Positions 26,368 to 35,993 are shown, counted from the first letter of the stretch. The stretch is DNA of 64,000 nt from Sediminicoccus sp. KRV36 (GCF_023243115.1 NZ_CP085081.1:3348001-3412000); one strand, 5' to 3'. Notes: generated by a model not told the origin, from the letters alone. Numbers and translations: made by a program.

Positions 26368-27249
26368 TCAGGCCGGGGCGGGGTGGAGCCAGGCATACCA
26401 GTCGCCGATCTCGCTGGAAGTGGCGAAGCTGACCTCGGGGTGATCCGCCAGTTCCTGCATCACGGCGGTGAAGGATTCCATGCGATGCGCCACACCGATC
26501 ACATGCGGGTGCAGCGCGATGGTCATGACACGCGTGCGGGAAAATCCATCACGCGCGAAGAAGGCCATGCTGTCGCGAATGCGGTCCGCCAGCGCCGATG
26601 ACGTGTGCTGGCCGATGACATAGACCGGCACATCGTTCAGCTCGACCGTATAGGGGATGGACAGCAAGGGCCCTTCCGCGGTGGTCATCCAGACCGGTAC
26701 ATCATCCACCAGCCAGTCATGCAGATAGGTGATGCCGTGGCGTAGCAGCACCTCCGGCGTATCCGCCTTCTCGCTCAGCCCGGCACCCAGCCAGGCACGG
26801 ACCTTCTGACCGGAGAAGCCACGCATCACGGCGAGGCACTGCTCCACGATCTCCGCATCATTCTCGAAGGTGGCCAGGGCGCGCTGATACAGCCCATGGC
26901 CGACGAATTCCCATTCCGCCTTGAGCATCGCCTCTGCCAGGCGCGGGTAATGCGTGCAGATCTCGGAATTGGAGAGGTTCGAGGCACGGATGCCAAGCTG
27001 CCGGCAAAGCTCCAGCAGGCGGGGCATCCCCACGCGCAGGCCATATTCCACCCAGGTGAAATTCGGCACATCCGGCACGGCGCGAATGCCATGCGGCGGC
27101 GGCAGCACCGCACGCGGCATGGGCTGGTCGAAGGGCCAGTGCTCGACATTCACCGCCAGGTTCACGATGACGCGCTTGCCCCGAAAGGGCGGCAAGGGAG
27201 GCGCATCGCCCTCCATCTGGAAGGGAATGCGGGGATTGGCGTCAGGCAT
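26368..27249 (-). CDS. Polysaccharide deacetylase-like (NodB/PuuE-type) protein
   Basis: A 293-aa protein with the NodB barrel layout seen in PuuE/allantoinase-like proteins: RVIVNLAVNVEHWPFD in the first strand, VEYGLRVGMPRLLELCRQLG, then WEFVGHGLYQR. It ends with MTIALHPHVIGVAHRM, a conserved histidine segment. The classical TFDDG and HxxxH zinc motifs are modified, as in PuuE-type members, which act on cyclic amides rather than chitin. It is the last gene of the leftward carboxylase operon, 57 bp after a Bug gene, so hydrolysis of a small C-N compound is more likely than cell-wall work. Confidence 0.85.
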   Translation of the reverse strand: MPDANPRIPFQMEGDAPPLPPFRGKRVIVNLAVNVEHWPFDQPMPRAVLPPPHGIRAVPDVPNFTWVEYGLRVGMPRLLELCRQLGIRASNLSNSEICTHYPRLAEAMLKAEWEFVGHGLYQRALATFENDAEIVEQCLAVMRGFSGQKVRAWLGAGLSEKADTPEVLLRHGITYLHDWLVDDVPVWMTTAEGPLLSIPYTVELNDVPVYVIGQHTSSALADRIRDSMAFFARDGFSRTRVMTIALHPHVIGVAHRMESFTAVMQELADHPEVSFATSSEIGDWYAWLHPAPA

Positions 27250-27306
27250 GGCTCACTCCGAGGGATGCGTGAGGCTCCCATGCGCCGCGCATGACGCGCA
27301 AGCCAC

Positions 27307-28257
27307 TCACTCCGCGCGGATATTCGCCCGGCGGATCGCCTCGCCCCAGCCAGCGCGGTCGCGCTGCATGCGGGCCATGAAATCATCCGAGCCCTCGAAA
27401 TTCGGCGTGAGGCCATTCTCCAGGAGGCGCTGGCGCAAGAGCGGCTCCTGCAGGGCACGCTCGGTCGCTTCGGCCCAGCGGCGGATGCTGGCTGGTGGCA
27501 TGCCGCGCGGGCCGCAAAGCCCGAACCAGCCCGCCACTTCCAGCCCGGGCACCGTGTCGGCGAGGCGGGGTGCGCTCGCGAATTCCGGCACGCCCACCGC
27601 ATCAGCCAAGGCCAGCAACCGCAGCTCGCCGCCCTGGATCTGGCGGACCACATCCCCCAGATTGGTGATCAGCACATCCGCCCGCCCTGCGATCACATCG
27701 AGCGCCGCCGGCGCCGCCCCGCGATACGGCACATGCACAAGATCCAGCCCCGCCATCACCGCCAGCCGCGCGCCCGTCAGATGCTGCGCCGAGCCCACGC
27801 CCGCACTCGCATAGGTGACGCTGCCCGGACGCGCCCGCGCGGCGGCGACAAGCGCGCCGAAGCTCTGATACGGCCCCCTTGCACTGGTGACGGCGCCGTA
27901 GCTCGAAAGCGCCACATTCGCGACAGCGACAAGTTCCGTCCGCGGGTCAATCGGCAGATTGGCGCCAGGCAGTTCAGGCCCGATGGTCATGGTCCCCATG
28001 GGGCATTGCATCACCGTCGTACCATCGGCCGGACCGCGCGCGACATATTCGGCGGCGATCATGCCATTGGCGCCGGTGCGGCTTTCCACGACGATGCGCA
28101 TACCCATCGCCTGGCCAATCCCCTCGGCGATCAGGCGGGCAACAAGATCGGCCGTGCCGCCGGGCGCGAAGCCGACCACGATGCGCGGCGGGCGCTCTTG
28201 CGCCGGGGCCAGGCCGGGCGCCAGCAACAGCGCGGCGAGGATGAGTGCGCGCCTCAT
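27307..28257 (-). CDS. Bug/TctC family substrate-binding protein
   Basis: A 316-aa binding protein. It has a signal peptide (RRALILAALLLAPGLAPAQ), then PRIVVGFAPGGTADLVAR, VESRTGANGMIAAEYVA and LVHVPYRGAAPAALDVI. The ATG at 28257 overlaps the carboxyltransferase stop by 4 nt (ATGA), so it is translated together with a cytoplasmic acyl-CoA carboxylase. That placement is unusual and suggests the carboxylase works on a compound, or its CoA ester, delivered with help of this protein. The deacetylase-like gene follows. Confidence 0.93.
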   Translation of the reverse strand: MRRALILAALLLAPGLAPAQERPPRIVVGFAPGGTADLVARLIAEGIGQAMGMRIVVESRTGANGMIAAEYVARGPADGTTVMQCPMGTMTIGPELPGANLPIDPRTELVAVANVALSSYGAVTSARGPYQSFGALVAAARARPGSVTYASAGVGSAQHLTGARLAVMAGLDLVHVPYRGAAPAALDVIAGRADVLITNLGDVVRQIQGGELRLLALADAVGVPEFASAPRLADTVPGLEVAGWFGLCGPRGMPPASIRRWAEATERALQEPLLRQRLLENGLTPNFEGSDDFMARMQRDRAGWGEAIRRANIRAE

Positions 28258-29813
28258 GGCCGCATGCTCAACGCTGCGGGGACGGGCTTCAGCAGCGGCT
28301 GCGCCAGATCGGCGAATTCGCACAGCAGGCGCCGTGTGTCGCGCGGGTCAATGATCTCCTCCACCCAGAAGACCTCGGCAGTGCGGAAGGGGCTGCGCAG
28401 CAGGTTCAAACGCTCCTCGATCTCCGCGAGCTTGGCTGCGGGGTCCGCGGCGGCGGCGATCTCGGCGCTGTAGGCGGCCTCGATCCCGCCTTCCAGCGGG
28501 AGGGAGCCCCAGCGGGCCGAAAGCCAGGCGTAGCGCAGCGAGAAGCGGCCCGCCGGCTGATGCACCACGCCCGCCACACCGAAGGCGTTGCGGATGATCA
28601 TGGTGCACCAGGGCACGGTGGTCTGGTTCACCGCGGCCATCGCGCGCACGCCCAGGCGGATGGTCGCCGCCTTCTCTGCCGCGAGGCCGACCATGAAGCC
28701 CGGGCAATCCTGGAGATAGACGATGGGGAGATGGAACGTCTCGGCCAGGTCCACGAAGCGGATGATCTTGGCGCAGGCATCCGCCGTCCAGGAGCCGCCG
28801 TAGAAGAAGGGATCACTGGCCATCAATGCCACAGGCTTGCCATTCAGCCGCGCGAAGCCGGTGATGATGCTGCGGCCGAACATGCGGCCCATCTCGAAGA
28901 AGCTGCCCTGGTCCACCACCATGTTGATGATGGGCCGCATCTGATAGACGCGCCGCCTGTCACGCGGGATGTGGGTGAACAGCTTTTCCTCGCGCCGCAG
29001 CGGATCATCCATGCAGGCCGTGACGGGCGGTGTGTCGTAGACCGAGGATGGCAGATAGGAGAGGAATTGCCGCGCGCAGGCGAAGGCTTCCTCCTCGCTG
29101 TCCACGGCATGATCCACGCCGCCAGCCTTGGTCTGGATCTCCCATCCGCCGAGCTCCTGCTTGGTCAGATCCTCGCCCAGCCGCTTCACGACCGGCGGGC
29201 CAGCGACGAACATGGCGGAGGTGGTCCTGGTCATCACGGAATAATGGCTGGCCGCGAGCCGCGCCGCACCCAGCCCAGCGACGGAGCCCAGGCCCAGGCC
29301 CACCACAGGCACCATGCTGAGATTGGCCCCCGTGTAGTGATACAGCACAGTGCCGCCGACACCGCCCGGCAGATTGGCCCGGCCCGTCGTCTCGATGGTC
29401 TTCACCGAACCACCCCCGCCCGAGCCCTCGATGATGCGGATGATCGGCAGGCGGAATTCATGCGCCATGCGCTCGGCCATGATCGGCTTTTCGCGGATCG
29501 TGGCATCGGCCGAGCCGCCGCGCACAGTGAAGTCATCGCCCACCACCACCACCGGGCGGCCTCCCACCTGGGCGCGCCCCATCACGCAGTTGGAGGGCGT
29601 CAGCGCCAGGAGCTTGCCATCCGGCCCATATTCCGCCTTGCCCGCGATGGCGCCGACCTCGCGGAAGCTGCCGGCATCCGCCAGGCCCTCGATGCGTTCG
29701 CGCACGGTGAGGCGGCCGCCCGCATGCTGCCGGGCGATCTTGTCCTCGCCGCCCAGCTTGCGCGCATGGGCTTCGCGCGCGCGCAGTTCATCCAGCTCGG
29801 GCTGCCAGGTCAT
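28254..29813 (-). CDS. Biotin-dependent acyl-CoA carboxylase, carboxyltransferase subunit
   Basis: A 519-aa carboxyltransferase of the PccB/MccB-like family. It has an N-terminal helix region (REAHARKLGGEDKIARQHAGG), the crotonase-fold acyl-CoA half with IIEGSGGGGSVKT and VVGLGLGSVAGLGAARLAAS, and the C-terminal carboxybiotin half with PIVYLQDCPGFMVG. The usual SGGARIQEG-like oxyanion segment is replaced by the Gly-rich EGSGGGGSVKT, which sets it apart from acetyl/propionyl-CoA enzymes. It is coupled by 4-nt overlaps to the biotin carboxylase upstream and a Bug gene downstream. It would transfer CO2 from carboxybiotin to an unidentified acyl-CoA. Confidence 0.94.
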   Translation of the reverse strand: MTWQPELDELRAREAHARKLGGEDKIARQHAGGRLTVRERIEGLADAGSFREVGAIAGKAEYGPDGKLLALTPSNCVMGRAQVGGRPVVVVGDDFTVRGGSADATIREKPIMAERMAHEFRLPIIRIIEGSGGGGSVKTIETTGRANLPGGVGGTVLYHYTGANLSMVPVVGLGLGSVAGLGAARLAASHYSVMTRTTSAMFVAGPPVVKRLGEDLTKQELGGWEIQTKAGGVDHAVDSEEEAFACARQFLSYLPSSVYDTPPVTACMDDPLRREEKLFTHIPRDRRRVYQMRPIINMVVDQGSFFEMGRMFGRSIITGFARLNGKPVALMASDPFFYGGSWTADACAKIIRFVDLAETFHLPIVYLQDCPGFMVGLAAEKAATIRLGVRAMAAVNQTTVPWCTMIIRNAFGVAGVVHQPAGRFSLRYAWLSARWGSLPLEGGIEAAYSAEIAAAADPAAKLAEIEERLNLLRSPFRTAEVFWVEEIIDPRDTRRLLCEFADLAQPLLKPVPAALSMRP

Positions 29814-31195
29814 TGGGCGGGTTCCTTCTGCGCGGCTTCAACAAGGCGCTTGCGCGCGGCTTCAAGGAACCCGGTATTCATGGTCCCTGCCCGCATCTCG
29901 GGCGAGCGGAGGGCCGCGGCCAGGAAGGGCGCGTTCAGCCGCACACCCTCGGCCCGGCATTGCTCGAGCGCTTCAGCCAGGCGGGACAGTGCCTCGGCCC
30001 GCGTTGGCGCATGGACGATGAGCTTGGCGATCATGGAGTCGTAGTAGGGCGTCAAAAGATCACCGGCCCGGAAGCCCGCATCCACCCGCAGCCCCGGGGC
30101 CTCGCGCGGCAGGGTCAATACGGCGAGGCGACCGGGCGAGGGCAGGAATTGCCGCGCCGGGTCCTCGGCGCAGAGACGTGCTTCCACGGCATGGCCATCG
30201 AGGCGGATATCCGCTTGCGTGAAGGGCAAGGCTTCGCCGGCGGCGATGCGCAATTGCCATTCCACCAGATCAAGCCCCGTGACCATCTCCGTGACGGGAT
30301 GCTCCACCTGGAGCCGCGTGTTCATCTCCATGAACCAGACATGATCGCCATGCAGTGGCGTGGCGGCGATGAACTCCACCGTGCCCACGCCCACATAGCC
30401 GACCGCCCGCGCCAGCGCGCAGGCGCGGCGGCCCAATTCGGCGCGCAATTCCTGCTCCATGCCAGGGGCCGGGCATTCCTCGACGAGCTTCTGGTGGCGG
30501 CGTTGCAGCGTGCAATCACGCTCATGCAGGTGCAGGACATGGCCATGGGCATCGGCCAGGATCTGCACCTCGACATGGCGCGCATCCTCGACCAGTTTTT
30601 CCAGCATCACGCGCTCATCGCCAAAGATCGCGGCTTCGCGCCGGGCGGCGGCCAGGGCGGCCGGGAGTGCGTCAGCCTGCGCGACGCGGCGCATGCCGCG
30701 CCCACCGCCGCCGCCAATCGCCTTGACCATGATGGGGTAGCCGATACGCTGCGCGGCCGAGGCCAGCGCTGCCTCGGACTGATCCGCGCCGGCGTCCCCC
30801 GGCAGACAGCGCAGCCCCGCTTCCTCCGCCAGGATGCGGGCTTGCGCCTTGCCGCCCATCGCGCGGATGGCAGCGGGTGGCGGGCCGATGAAGATCAATC
30901 CTGCCCTGGCGCAGGCTTCTGCGAAATCGGCGTTTTCCGAGAGAAAACCGTAGCCCGGATGCACGTAGCGCGCGCCGCTGCGCTCCGCCGCCGCGATGAT
31001 CGCGGGGATGCAGAGATAGCTCTCGCGCGGATGCGCCGGGCCAATATGTTCGGCGCGATCGGCCGCCTCCACGTGCAGCGCGCCCGCATCCACATCGGAG
31101 AAAACGGCGATGCTGGGCCAGCCGAGGCGCCGGCAACTGCGCGCAATCCGCGCCGCGATCTCGCCCCGATTGGCGATGAGAACGGGGCCGCTCAC
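29810..31195 (-). CDS. Biotin carboxylase subunit
   Basis: A 461-aa AccC-like ATP-grasp enzyme. It has PVLIANRGEIAARI at the N terminus, VHPGYGFLSENADFA, the ATP glycine loop AIGGGGGRGMRRV, LHERDCTLQRRHQK and the metal/ATP site FMEMNTRLQVEHPVTE. It carboxylates biotin on the separate carrier encoded just upstream, using bicarbonate and ATP. It overlaps the carrier and carboxyltransferase genes by 4 nt each. Its length fits a stand-alone biotin carboxylase rather than an alpha subunit fused to carrier, and the dedicated small carrier agrees with that. Confidence 0.95.
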   Translation of the reverse strand: MSGPVLIANRGEIAARIARSCRRLGWPSIAVFSDVDAGALHVEAADRAEHIGPAHPRESYLCIPAIIAAAERSGARYVHPGYGFLSENADFAEACARAGLIFIGPPPAAIRAMGGKAQARILAEEAGLRCLPGDAGADQSEAALASAAQRIGYPIMVKAIGGGGGRGMRRVAQADALPAALAAARREAAIFGDERVMLEKLVEDARHVEVQILADAHGHVLHLHERDCTLQRRHQKLVEECPAPGMEQELRAELGRRACALARAVGYVGVGTVEFIAATPLHGDHVWFMEMNTRLQVEHPVTEMVTGLDLVEWQLRIAAGEALPFTQADIRLDGHAVEARLCAEDPARQFLPSPGRLAVLTLPREAPGLRVDAGFRAGDLLTPYYDSMIAKLIVHAPTRAEALSRLAEALEQCRAEGVRLNAPFLAAALRSPEMRAGTMNTGFLEAARKRLVEAAQKEPAQ

Positions 31196-31419
31196 GCGCG
31201 GAAGGTCGCGACCGCCTGGCCTTCCTCGACCTGCTGCCCCTCCACCACCAGAATTTCGATGACCACCCCCGCATACGGGGCCTGGATGGGGATCTCCATC
31301 TTCATGGATTCCAGGATGACGATCGGCTCATCCTCGGCCAGCACTGTGCCGGCCGGGGCCGTGATCTTCCAGACGGAGGCGCCAATCTCGGCGCGAATGG
31401 TGACAAGGGTTTCGGCCAT
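31192..31419 (-). CDS. Biotin carboxyl carrier protein (stand-alone, 75 aa)
   Basis: A 75-residue protein consisting only of the biotinyl domain. ILESMKMEIPI contains the biotinylated lysine in its M-K-M context, and the two beta-hairpin halves (WKITAPAGTVLAEDEP and VVIEILVVEGQQVEEGQAV) are clear. Such minimal carriers occur in secondary acyl-CoA carboxylase operons. The start at 31419 gives a compact domain; a frame reaching 31467 adds a basic leader without clear function. GAGGAAG lies about 11 nt before the ATG. It is the first gene of the carboxylase operon, 169 bp after the end of an FMN monooxygenase gene in the same direction; that gap shows only a weak stem near CACAGG/CCTGTG. Confidence 0.93.
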   Translation of the reverse strand: MAETLVTIRAEIGASVWKITAPAGTVLAEDEPIVILESMKMEIPIQAPYAGVVIEILVVEGQQVEEGQAVATFRA

Positions 31420-31588
31420 GCTGCGGTATCGCTTCCTCGTGGGCGCGATGCGTGCGCCGCTTTTCACAGGGCCTCTTCGGGCCTGTGGGAAGTTTGAACG
31501 CCGGGACGCTCCCGCACAAGCCGGGATGCGGCGGAAATCACTTTCGCGACCGGGGGCTTCCGAGGCAGGGGATCAGCCCGCCCTCGGT

Positions 31589-32941
31589 TCAGCCCGCAGC
31601 GGTGAAGCGATTGGCCGGCACTGGCAGGCCCAGATGCTCGCGCAGAGTGCGGCCCTCGTATTCGGTGCGGAACAGGCCGCGCCGCTGCAATTCCGGCACC
31701 ACCAACGCCACGAAATCCTCCAGCGGCGTCGGGTAGTAGGGGAACATCAGGGTGAAGCCATCGCAGGCGCCCTCAGCCACCCATTGCGCCATGCTGTCGG
31801 CGATGCTGGCCGGCGTGCCGACCAGCAATTGATGGCCCAGCGAAGTGCCGAGATACCGCGCCACCTGGATGACGCTGAGATTTTCCCGCTTCGCCTTGTC
31901 CATCAGGTGCTGCTGCCGCGCCTTGGCCGCGTTGCTCGGCGGCAGTGGCGGCAACGGTGCGTCGGGCGGGAAGCTGTGGATATCGAGGTCACCGCAAAGC
32001 CGCGCCAGGAGGCGCATCGCGTTCTCATCCGAGAGCAGGCCTTGCAAGCTGCGGTATTTGGCCTGCGCCTCCGCCTCCGTCCGGCCGATGATGGTCATCA
32101 GCCCGGGCATCACCTTCACATGCTGCGGGTTGCGGCCATGGCGCGCGGCGCGGGCCTTCAGATCCCGCGTGAAGGCCTGCGCCTCGGCAAGATCGCTTTG
32201 CGCGGTGAAGACGAGATCGGCCGTGCGCGCCGCCAATTCCATGCCAGCACTGGAGGATCCGGCCTGGGTGACGATGGGCCGCCCTTGCGGGCATCGCGCC
32301 ATGTTCAACGGCCCCCGCACGGAGAAATGCTTGCCGCGGTGGTTCAAGTGATGAAGCCGGGACGGGTCAATGAAGTTGCCGCTCGCCTTGTCGCGCAGCA
32401 TCGCCCCATCCTCGAAGCTGTCCCATAGGCCGGCGACCACATCGTAGAACTCCTCGGCCCGCTCATAGCGTTCGGCATGCAGCATGTGATGGTCCGCGCC
32501 GAAATTCCCGGCCTCATCCTCGACCTGGGAGGTAACCAGGTTCCAGCCCGCCCGGCCGCCACTGATATGGTCAATCGAGGCGAAGCGGCGGGCGATGTTG
32601 TAGGGCTCATTATAGGTCGTCGTTGCCGTGGCGATCAGCCCGATATGCGTGGTCACGGTCGCGAGTGCGGCCAACAACGTGGTGGGTTCCAGATAGGCCT
32701 GGCGGGCCTGCTTCGGGCGGACGGCCGTGATGCCATCCAGCCCCGCGCTACCATTCACCGCGACGGTGTCCTGGAAGAAGATGGTGTCCAGCTTGCCACG
32801 CTCGGCAGCCTGCGCGATGCGGACATAGAGGGGGAATTCCATGTCGCATTCCGGAATCGCTTCCGGATGGCGCCAGCCGGCCGAATGGCTGCCGGGGGTG
32901 AACAGGAAGGCCGCCAGGTGCATCATGGGACCCGTTTTCAT
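31589..32941 (-). CDS. FMN-dependent monooxygenase, NtaA/SnaA/DszA family
   Basis: A 450-aa luciferase-superfamily enzyme of the two-component type that uses FMNH2 from a separate reductase. Features are MHLAAFLFTPGSHSAGWRHP, TIFFQDTVAVNG, FASIDHISGGRAGWNLVTS, NHRGKHFSVRGPLN and PIVTQAGSSSAGMELAART. These are standard in nitrilotriacetate, EDTA, pristinamycin and dibenzothiophene-sulfone monooxygenases. The ATG overlaps the stop of the peptide-type solute-binding protein (ATGA). A second member, related in sequence, is encoded divergently at 34671. No flavin reductase gene is in the window. The substrate is unknown, though desulfurisation or amine cleavage is typical. Confidence 0.93.
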   Translation of the reverse strand: MKTGPMMHLAAFLFTPGSHSAGWRHPEAIPECDMEFPLYVRIAQAAERGKLDTIFFQDTVAVNGSAGLDGITAVRPKQARQAYLEPTTLLAALATVTTHIGLIATATTTYNEPYNIARRFASIDHISGGRAGWNLVTSQVEDEAGNFGADHHMLHAERYERAEEFYDVVAGLWDSFEDGAMLRDKASGNFIDPSRLHHLNHRGKHFSVRGPLNMARCPQGRPIVTQAGSSSAGMELAARTADLVFTAQSDLAEAQAFTRDLKARAARHGRNPQHVKVMPGLMTIIGRTEAEAQAKYRSLQGLLSDENAMRLLARLCGDLDIHSFPPDAPLPPLPPSNAAKARQQHLMDKAKRENLSVIQVARYLGTSLGHQLLVGTPASIADSMAQWVAEGACDGFTLMFPYYPTPLEDFVALVVPELQRRGLFRTEYEGRTLREHLGLPVPANRFTAAG

Positions 32942-34527
32942 GGGATGGGCCGGATCTCGGTCGCCATGGTGTATTGATCGCCACGCGGCGTCACCCGAAG
33001 GTTGCGGCGCGCCCCCCAGGTGGAGCGCATGAAAAAGATCGGCAGCAGCGCCTGGTTCTCCACCGCGAAGCGCACCGCCTCTCGCGTCGCTGCTTCGCGC
33101 TCCGCTTCGTCGAAGGTGCTGTCCGCCACATCCAGCAACCGGTCCATCTCCGGGTTGGAATAGCGCGTGCGGTTCCAGCCACCATGGGCGCGCGCGGCAT
33201 TGGGCGTGCGGACCAGCGCCGTCAGCCCCTCGCTCGCCAGGCCGCTGGAGGAACCGAAGATGGAGAGATGCGCGCTGAGTTCCGGCACGCCGCTCGGCAA
33301 CAGCGTCGCGCTGCGGCGCAGGTAGATGGGCATGGGCAGCGCCTCGATGGTGGTGCGGATGCCCACCGCCGTCAGCATCTGCGCAATGGCCTGGCAGGTG
33401 CGGCTGTCGCCCGCGAAGCGGTCCTGCGTGCAATGCAGATTGAGGTTGAAGCCCTGCGGCAATCCGGCCTCGGTCAGCAAGCGGCGGGCGGCGGCGGGAT
33501 CGAAGGCGGGCAGCAGCAGCGCGGGTTCATGCCCGCTGAAGCCGGGCGCGGCCACCTGGTTGGCGGGTGTCGCGCCGCCTTCCATCACGCGTTCGGCCAG
33601 TGCGCGGCGGTTGATGGCGTGCGTCATTGCTTGGCGCACGCGCTGGTCCCGCAGCGGGTTTTGCGCCAGCGGCTGGCCATCGGCACCTGTCGCGTTGGGG
33701 ATGCTGGCACTCATGCTGTCGAGGTAGAAGTAATGCGTGAAAATGCTGTCGCCGGAGACCAGCTGCGTGCGGGAATCATTCTGGATACGTTCGTGCAGTC
33801 CGGACGGCACGGTATCAATCACATCCACATCGCCGGCCAGCAAGGCCGCCACCCGCGCGCTGTCATTGGAGATGAAGCGATAGGTCACGCGCGCCCAGGG
33901 CTCAGCCGGTCCGCGCCAATTCGCGCTGCGTTCCAGCACTACATCCTGGTTGGGCGTCCAACGGATCCAGCGATAGGGGCCGGTGCCGAGGGCCGCGCGG
34001 CCGCCATTGAAATCCGCCTCGCTCGCATCCGTGGCGCCGCGCTCGTTCAGGATGGCGATGGCGACCAGGAAATGCGGCTGCAAGGGGGTGGGCGTTCGGG
34101 TCTTCACGCGCAGCGTCAGCGCATCCACCACTTCGATTTCAGTGATGTTGCGCACCGCACTGGCATAAGTGCGCGGGCCCTGCGCCGCCTGGGCGCGGCG
34201 GATGGAGAACGCCACGTCGGAGGCGGTCAGCGGGCTGCCATCATGGAAGTTCACGCCGGGGCGAAGGCGAAACTCCCAGGTCAGCGGATCAATCGGCCGC
34301 CATGATTCCGCGAGGCCGGCTTCAGCGCGCAGCTGGGCATTTTGCGTCAGCAATGTCTCGAACACATGCAGCTGCACGTTGCGGTTGGGCGTGAAGGTGA
34401 GATGCGGATCGGAGCTATCCACCGCCGCCTTCATGCCGATGCGCAGGTTTTGCGCCTGCGCGGGCTGCCCCACCAGCCACCCGGCCATGAGCCCCAACAG
34501 GATTGCCCCGCTTCGCATCGCCACCAT
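32938..34527 (-). CDS. ABC transporter solute-binding protein, peptide/nickel type (SBP_bac_5)
   Basis: A 529-aa extracytoplasmic protein. It has a signal peptide (SGAILLGLMAGWLVGQPAQAQ), then LAESWRPIDPLTWEFRLRPG and NFHDGSPLTASDVAFSIRRA, the SBP_bac_5 signature. Family members bind oligopeptides, nickel complexes, opines or glutathione. Two starts are plausible: ATG 34527 after GGAGATC, and ATG 34518 after AGGGGA. No DppBCDF-type membrane or ATPase genes are in the window, so it is an orphan, coupled by 4-nt overlap to an FMN monooxygenase. It probably delivers that enzyme's substrate to a shared importer. Confidence 0.92.
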   Translation of the reverse strand: MVAMRSGAILLGLMAGWLVGQPAQAQNLRIGMKAAVDSSDPHLTFTPNRNVQLHVFETLLTQNAQLRAEAGLAESWRPIDPLTWEFRLRPGVNFHDGSPLTASDVAFSIRRAQAAQGPRTYASAVRNITEIEVVDALTLRVKTRTPTPLQPHFLVAIAILNERGATDASEADFNGGRAALGTGPYRWIRWTPNQDVVLERSANWRGPAEPWARVTYRFISNDSARVAALLAGDVDVIDTVPSGLHERIQNDSRTQLVSGDSIFTHYFYLDSMSASIPNATGADGQPLAQNPLRDQRVRQAMTHAINRRALAERVMEGGATPANQVAAPGFSGHEPALLLPAFDPAAARRLLTEAGLPQGFNLNLHCTQDRFAGDSRTCQAIAQMLTAVGIRTTIEALPMPIYLRRSATLLPSGVPELSAHLSIFGSSSGLASEGLTALVRTPNAARAHGGWNRTRYSNPEMDRLLDVADSTFDEAEREAATREAVRFAVENQALLPIFFMRSTWGARRNLRVTPRGDQYTMATEIRPIP

Positions 34528-34670
34528 CCCCTGATCTCCGCGCAGAATTCTCGTAGCATCTGGCGTCAGGCCGCGCTTGCGCCACAAGGCCGAAGCCGGG
34601 CCAAATCCGTCAGGAGACCGCACCAACGCCCAGGAAGCGGGCGAATCTGCCCATAAGGAGACCATGCCTG

Positions 34671-35993
34671 ATGCAAACCCCAGACCGACAGATGCATTTG
34701 GGTGTCTTCGTCCTCGGCACCGGCAACCATATCGCCGGTTGGCGGTATCCGGGGGCGGCAGATAGCTTCCAGAGCCTGCCCGTGATCCAGGAGATTGCCC
34801 GCATCGCCGAGCGCGGGAAATTCGACCTGCTCTTTCTCGGCGACAGCCTGGTGGCCGGCGTGAATGACCACCCTTCCTTCACCGCGCGCTTCGAACCCAT
34901 CACCATGCTGGCAGCACTCGCTGCGACAACGACGCATCTGGGCCTTGGTGCCACCTCCTCCACCACCTATGGCGAACCCTTCATCGTGGCGCGCGCCTTC
35001 GCCTCGTTGGATCATCTGAGTGGCGGGCGCGCGGCCTGGAATGCCGTCACTAGCTCAGGCCCCAAGGCCGCGGCCAATTTCGGCCGCGAACATCCCCGGC
35101 ATGATGCGCGTTATGAAGTGGCCGAGGAATTCGTGGATGTGGTGCGCGGCCTCTGGGATTGCTGGGATGATGGCGCGATCATCGCCGATCGCGAGACGGG
35201 CCAGTACATCAACCCCGACAAGGTGCGTGAGCTGAACCACAAGGGCCGCTTCTTCCAGGTGAAGGGGCCGCTGAATATCGGCCGCTGCCCGCAGGGGCAG
35301 CCCATCATCCTGCAGGCCGGCAGCTCGGAGGTCGGCCTGGCGCTGGCGGCACGCACGGCCGATGTCGTGTTCTCGGTCGTACAGGATCTGGAGGAGGCGA
35401 AGCTCGCCTACCGCGCGCTCAAGGACCTCCTGCCGCGCTACGGCCGCGTGGCTTCCGATATCGCCCTGCTGCCCGGCGTCATGCCCGTGATCGGCGCGAC
35501 CGAGGCCGAAGCGCGCGAGAAGCTCAACACGCTGCAGGGCTTCGTCACCAGCAACAATGCCGCAACGCTGCTTTCCAATCGCCTCGGCATGGACGTCTCC
35601 GGCTTCCCGATGGATGAGCTGGTGCCGGATCTGCCCCTGCCCGACACCTCGCACGGCTTCGCCCGCACCATGCTGGCAAAGGCCAAGCGCGAGCGGATGA
35701 CGTGGCGGGACCTGCACAACCTGACCGGGGCCGCGCGCGGGCATTGGGTGATCTGCGGCACAGCCCAGACCATCGCCGATATGCTGGAACTCTGGTTCCG
35801 CGAATATGCGGCCGATGGCTTCAATATCCTGCCGCCCTATTTCCCCGGCGGCTTTGATGACTTCGTGGATCAGGTGGTGCCGATCCTTCAGGCGCGCGGC
35901 CTCTTCCGGCGCGACTACACCGGGACCATGCTGCGGGACCATCTGGGCCTGGCGCGCCCGGCCAATCGCCTCTTTGGCGCCGCGCCGGGGTGA
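34671..35993 (+). CDS. FMN-dependent monooxygenase, NtaA/SnaA/DszA family
   Basis: A 440-aa enzyme of the same family as the one at 31589. It has MHLGVFVLGTGNHIAGWRYP, LLFLGDSLVAGVNDHPSF, FASLDHLSGGRAAWNAVTS, NHKGRFFQVKGPLN and PIILQAGSSEVGLALAART. ATG 34671 follows AAGGAGACC. It is divergent from the orphan solute-binding protein across 143 bp and heads a rightward set with an MFS carrier, a second orphan solute-binding protein and an AbgB-like M20 protein. The mirror-image monooxygenase-plus-binding-protein layout suggests related substrates for both halves. It needs reduced FMN from an unlinked reductase. Confidence 0.93.
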   Translation: MQTPDRQMHLGVFVLGTGNHIAGWRYPGAADSFQSLPVIQEIARIAERGKFDLLFLGDSLVAGVNDHPSFTARFEPITMLAALAATTTHLGLGATSSTTYGEPFIVARAFASLDHLSGGRAAWNAVTSSGPKAAANFGREHPRHDARYEVAEEFVDVVRGLWDCWDDGAIIADRETGQYINPDKVRELNHKGRFFQVKGPLNIGRCPQGQPIILQAGSSEVGLALAARTADVVFSVVQDLEEAKLAYRALKDLLPRYGRVASDIALLPGVMPVIGATEAEAREKLNTLQGFVTSNNAATLLSNRLGMDVSGFPMDELVPDLPLPDTSHGFARTMLAKAKRERMTWRDLHNLTGAARGHWVICGTAQTIADMLELWFREYAADGFNILPPYFPGGFDDFVDQVVPILQARGLFRRDYTGTMLRDHLGLARPANRLFGAAPG

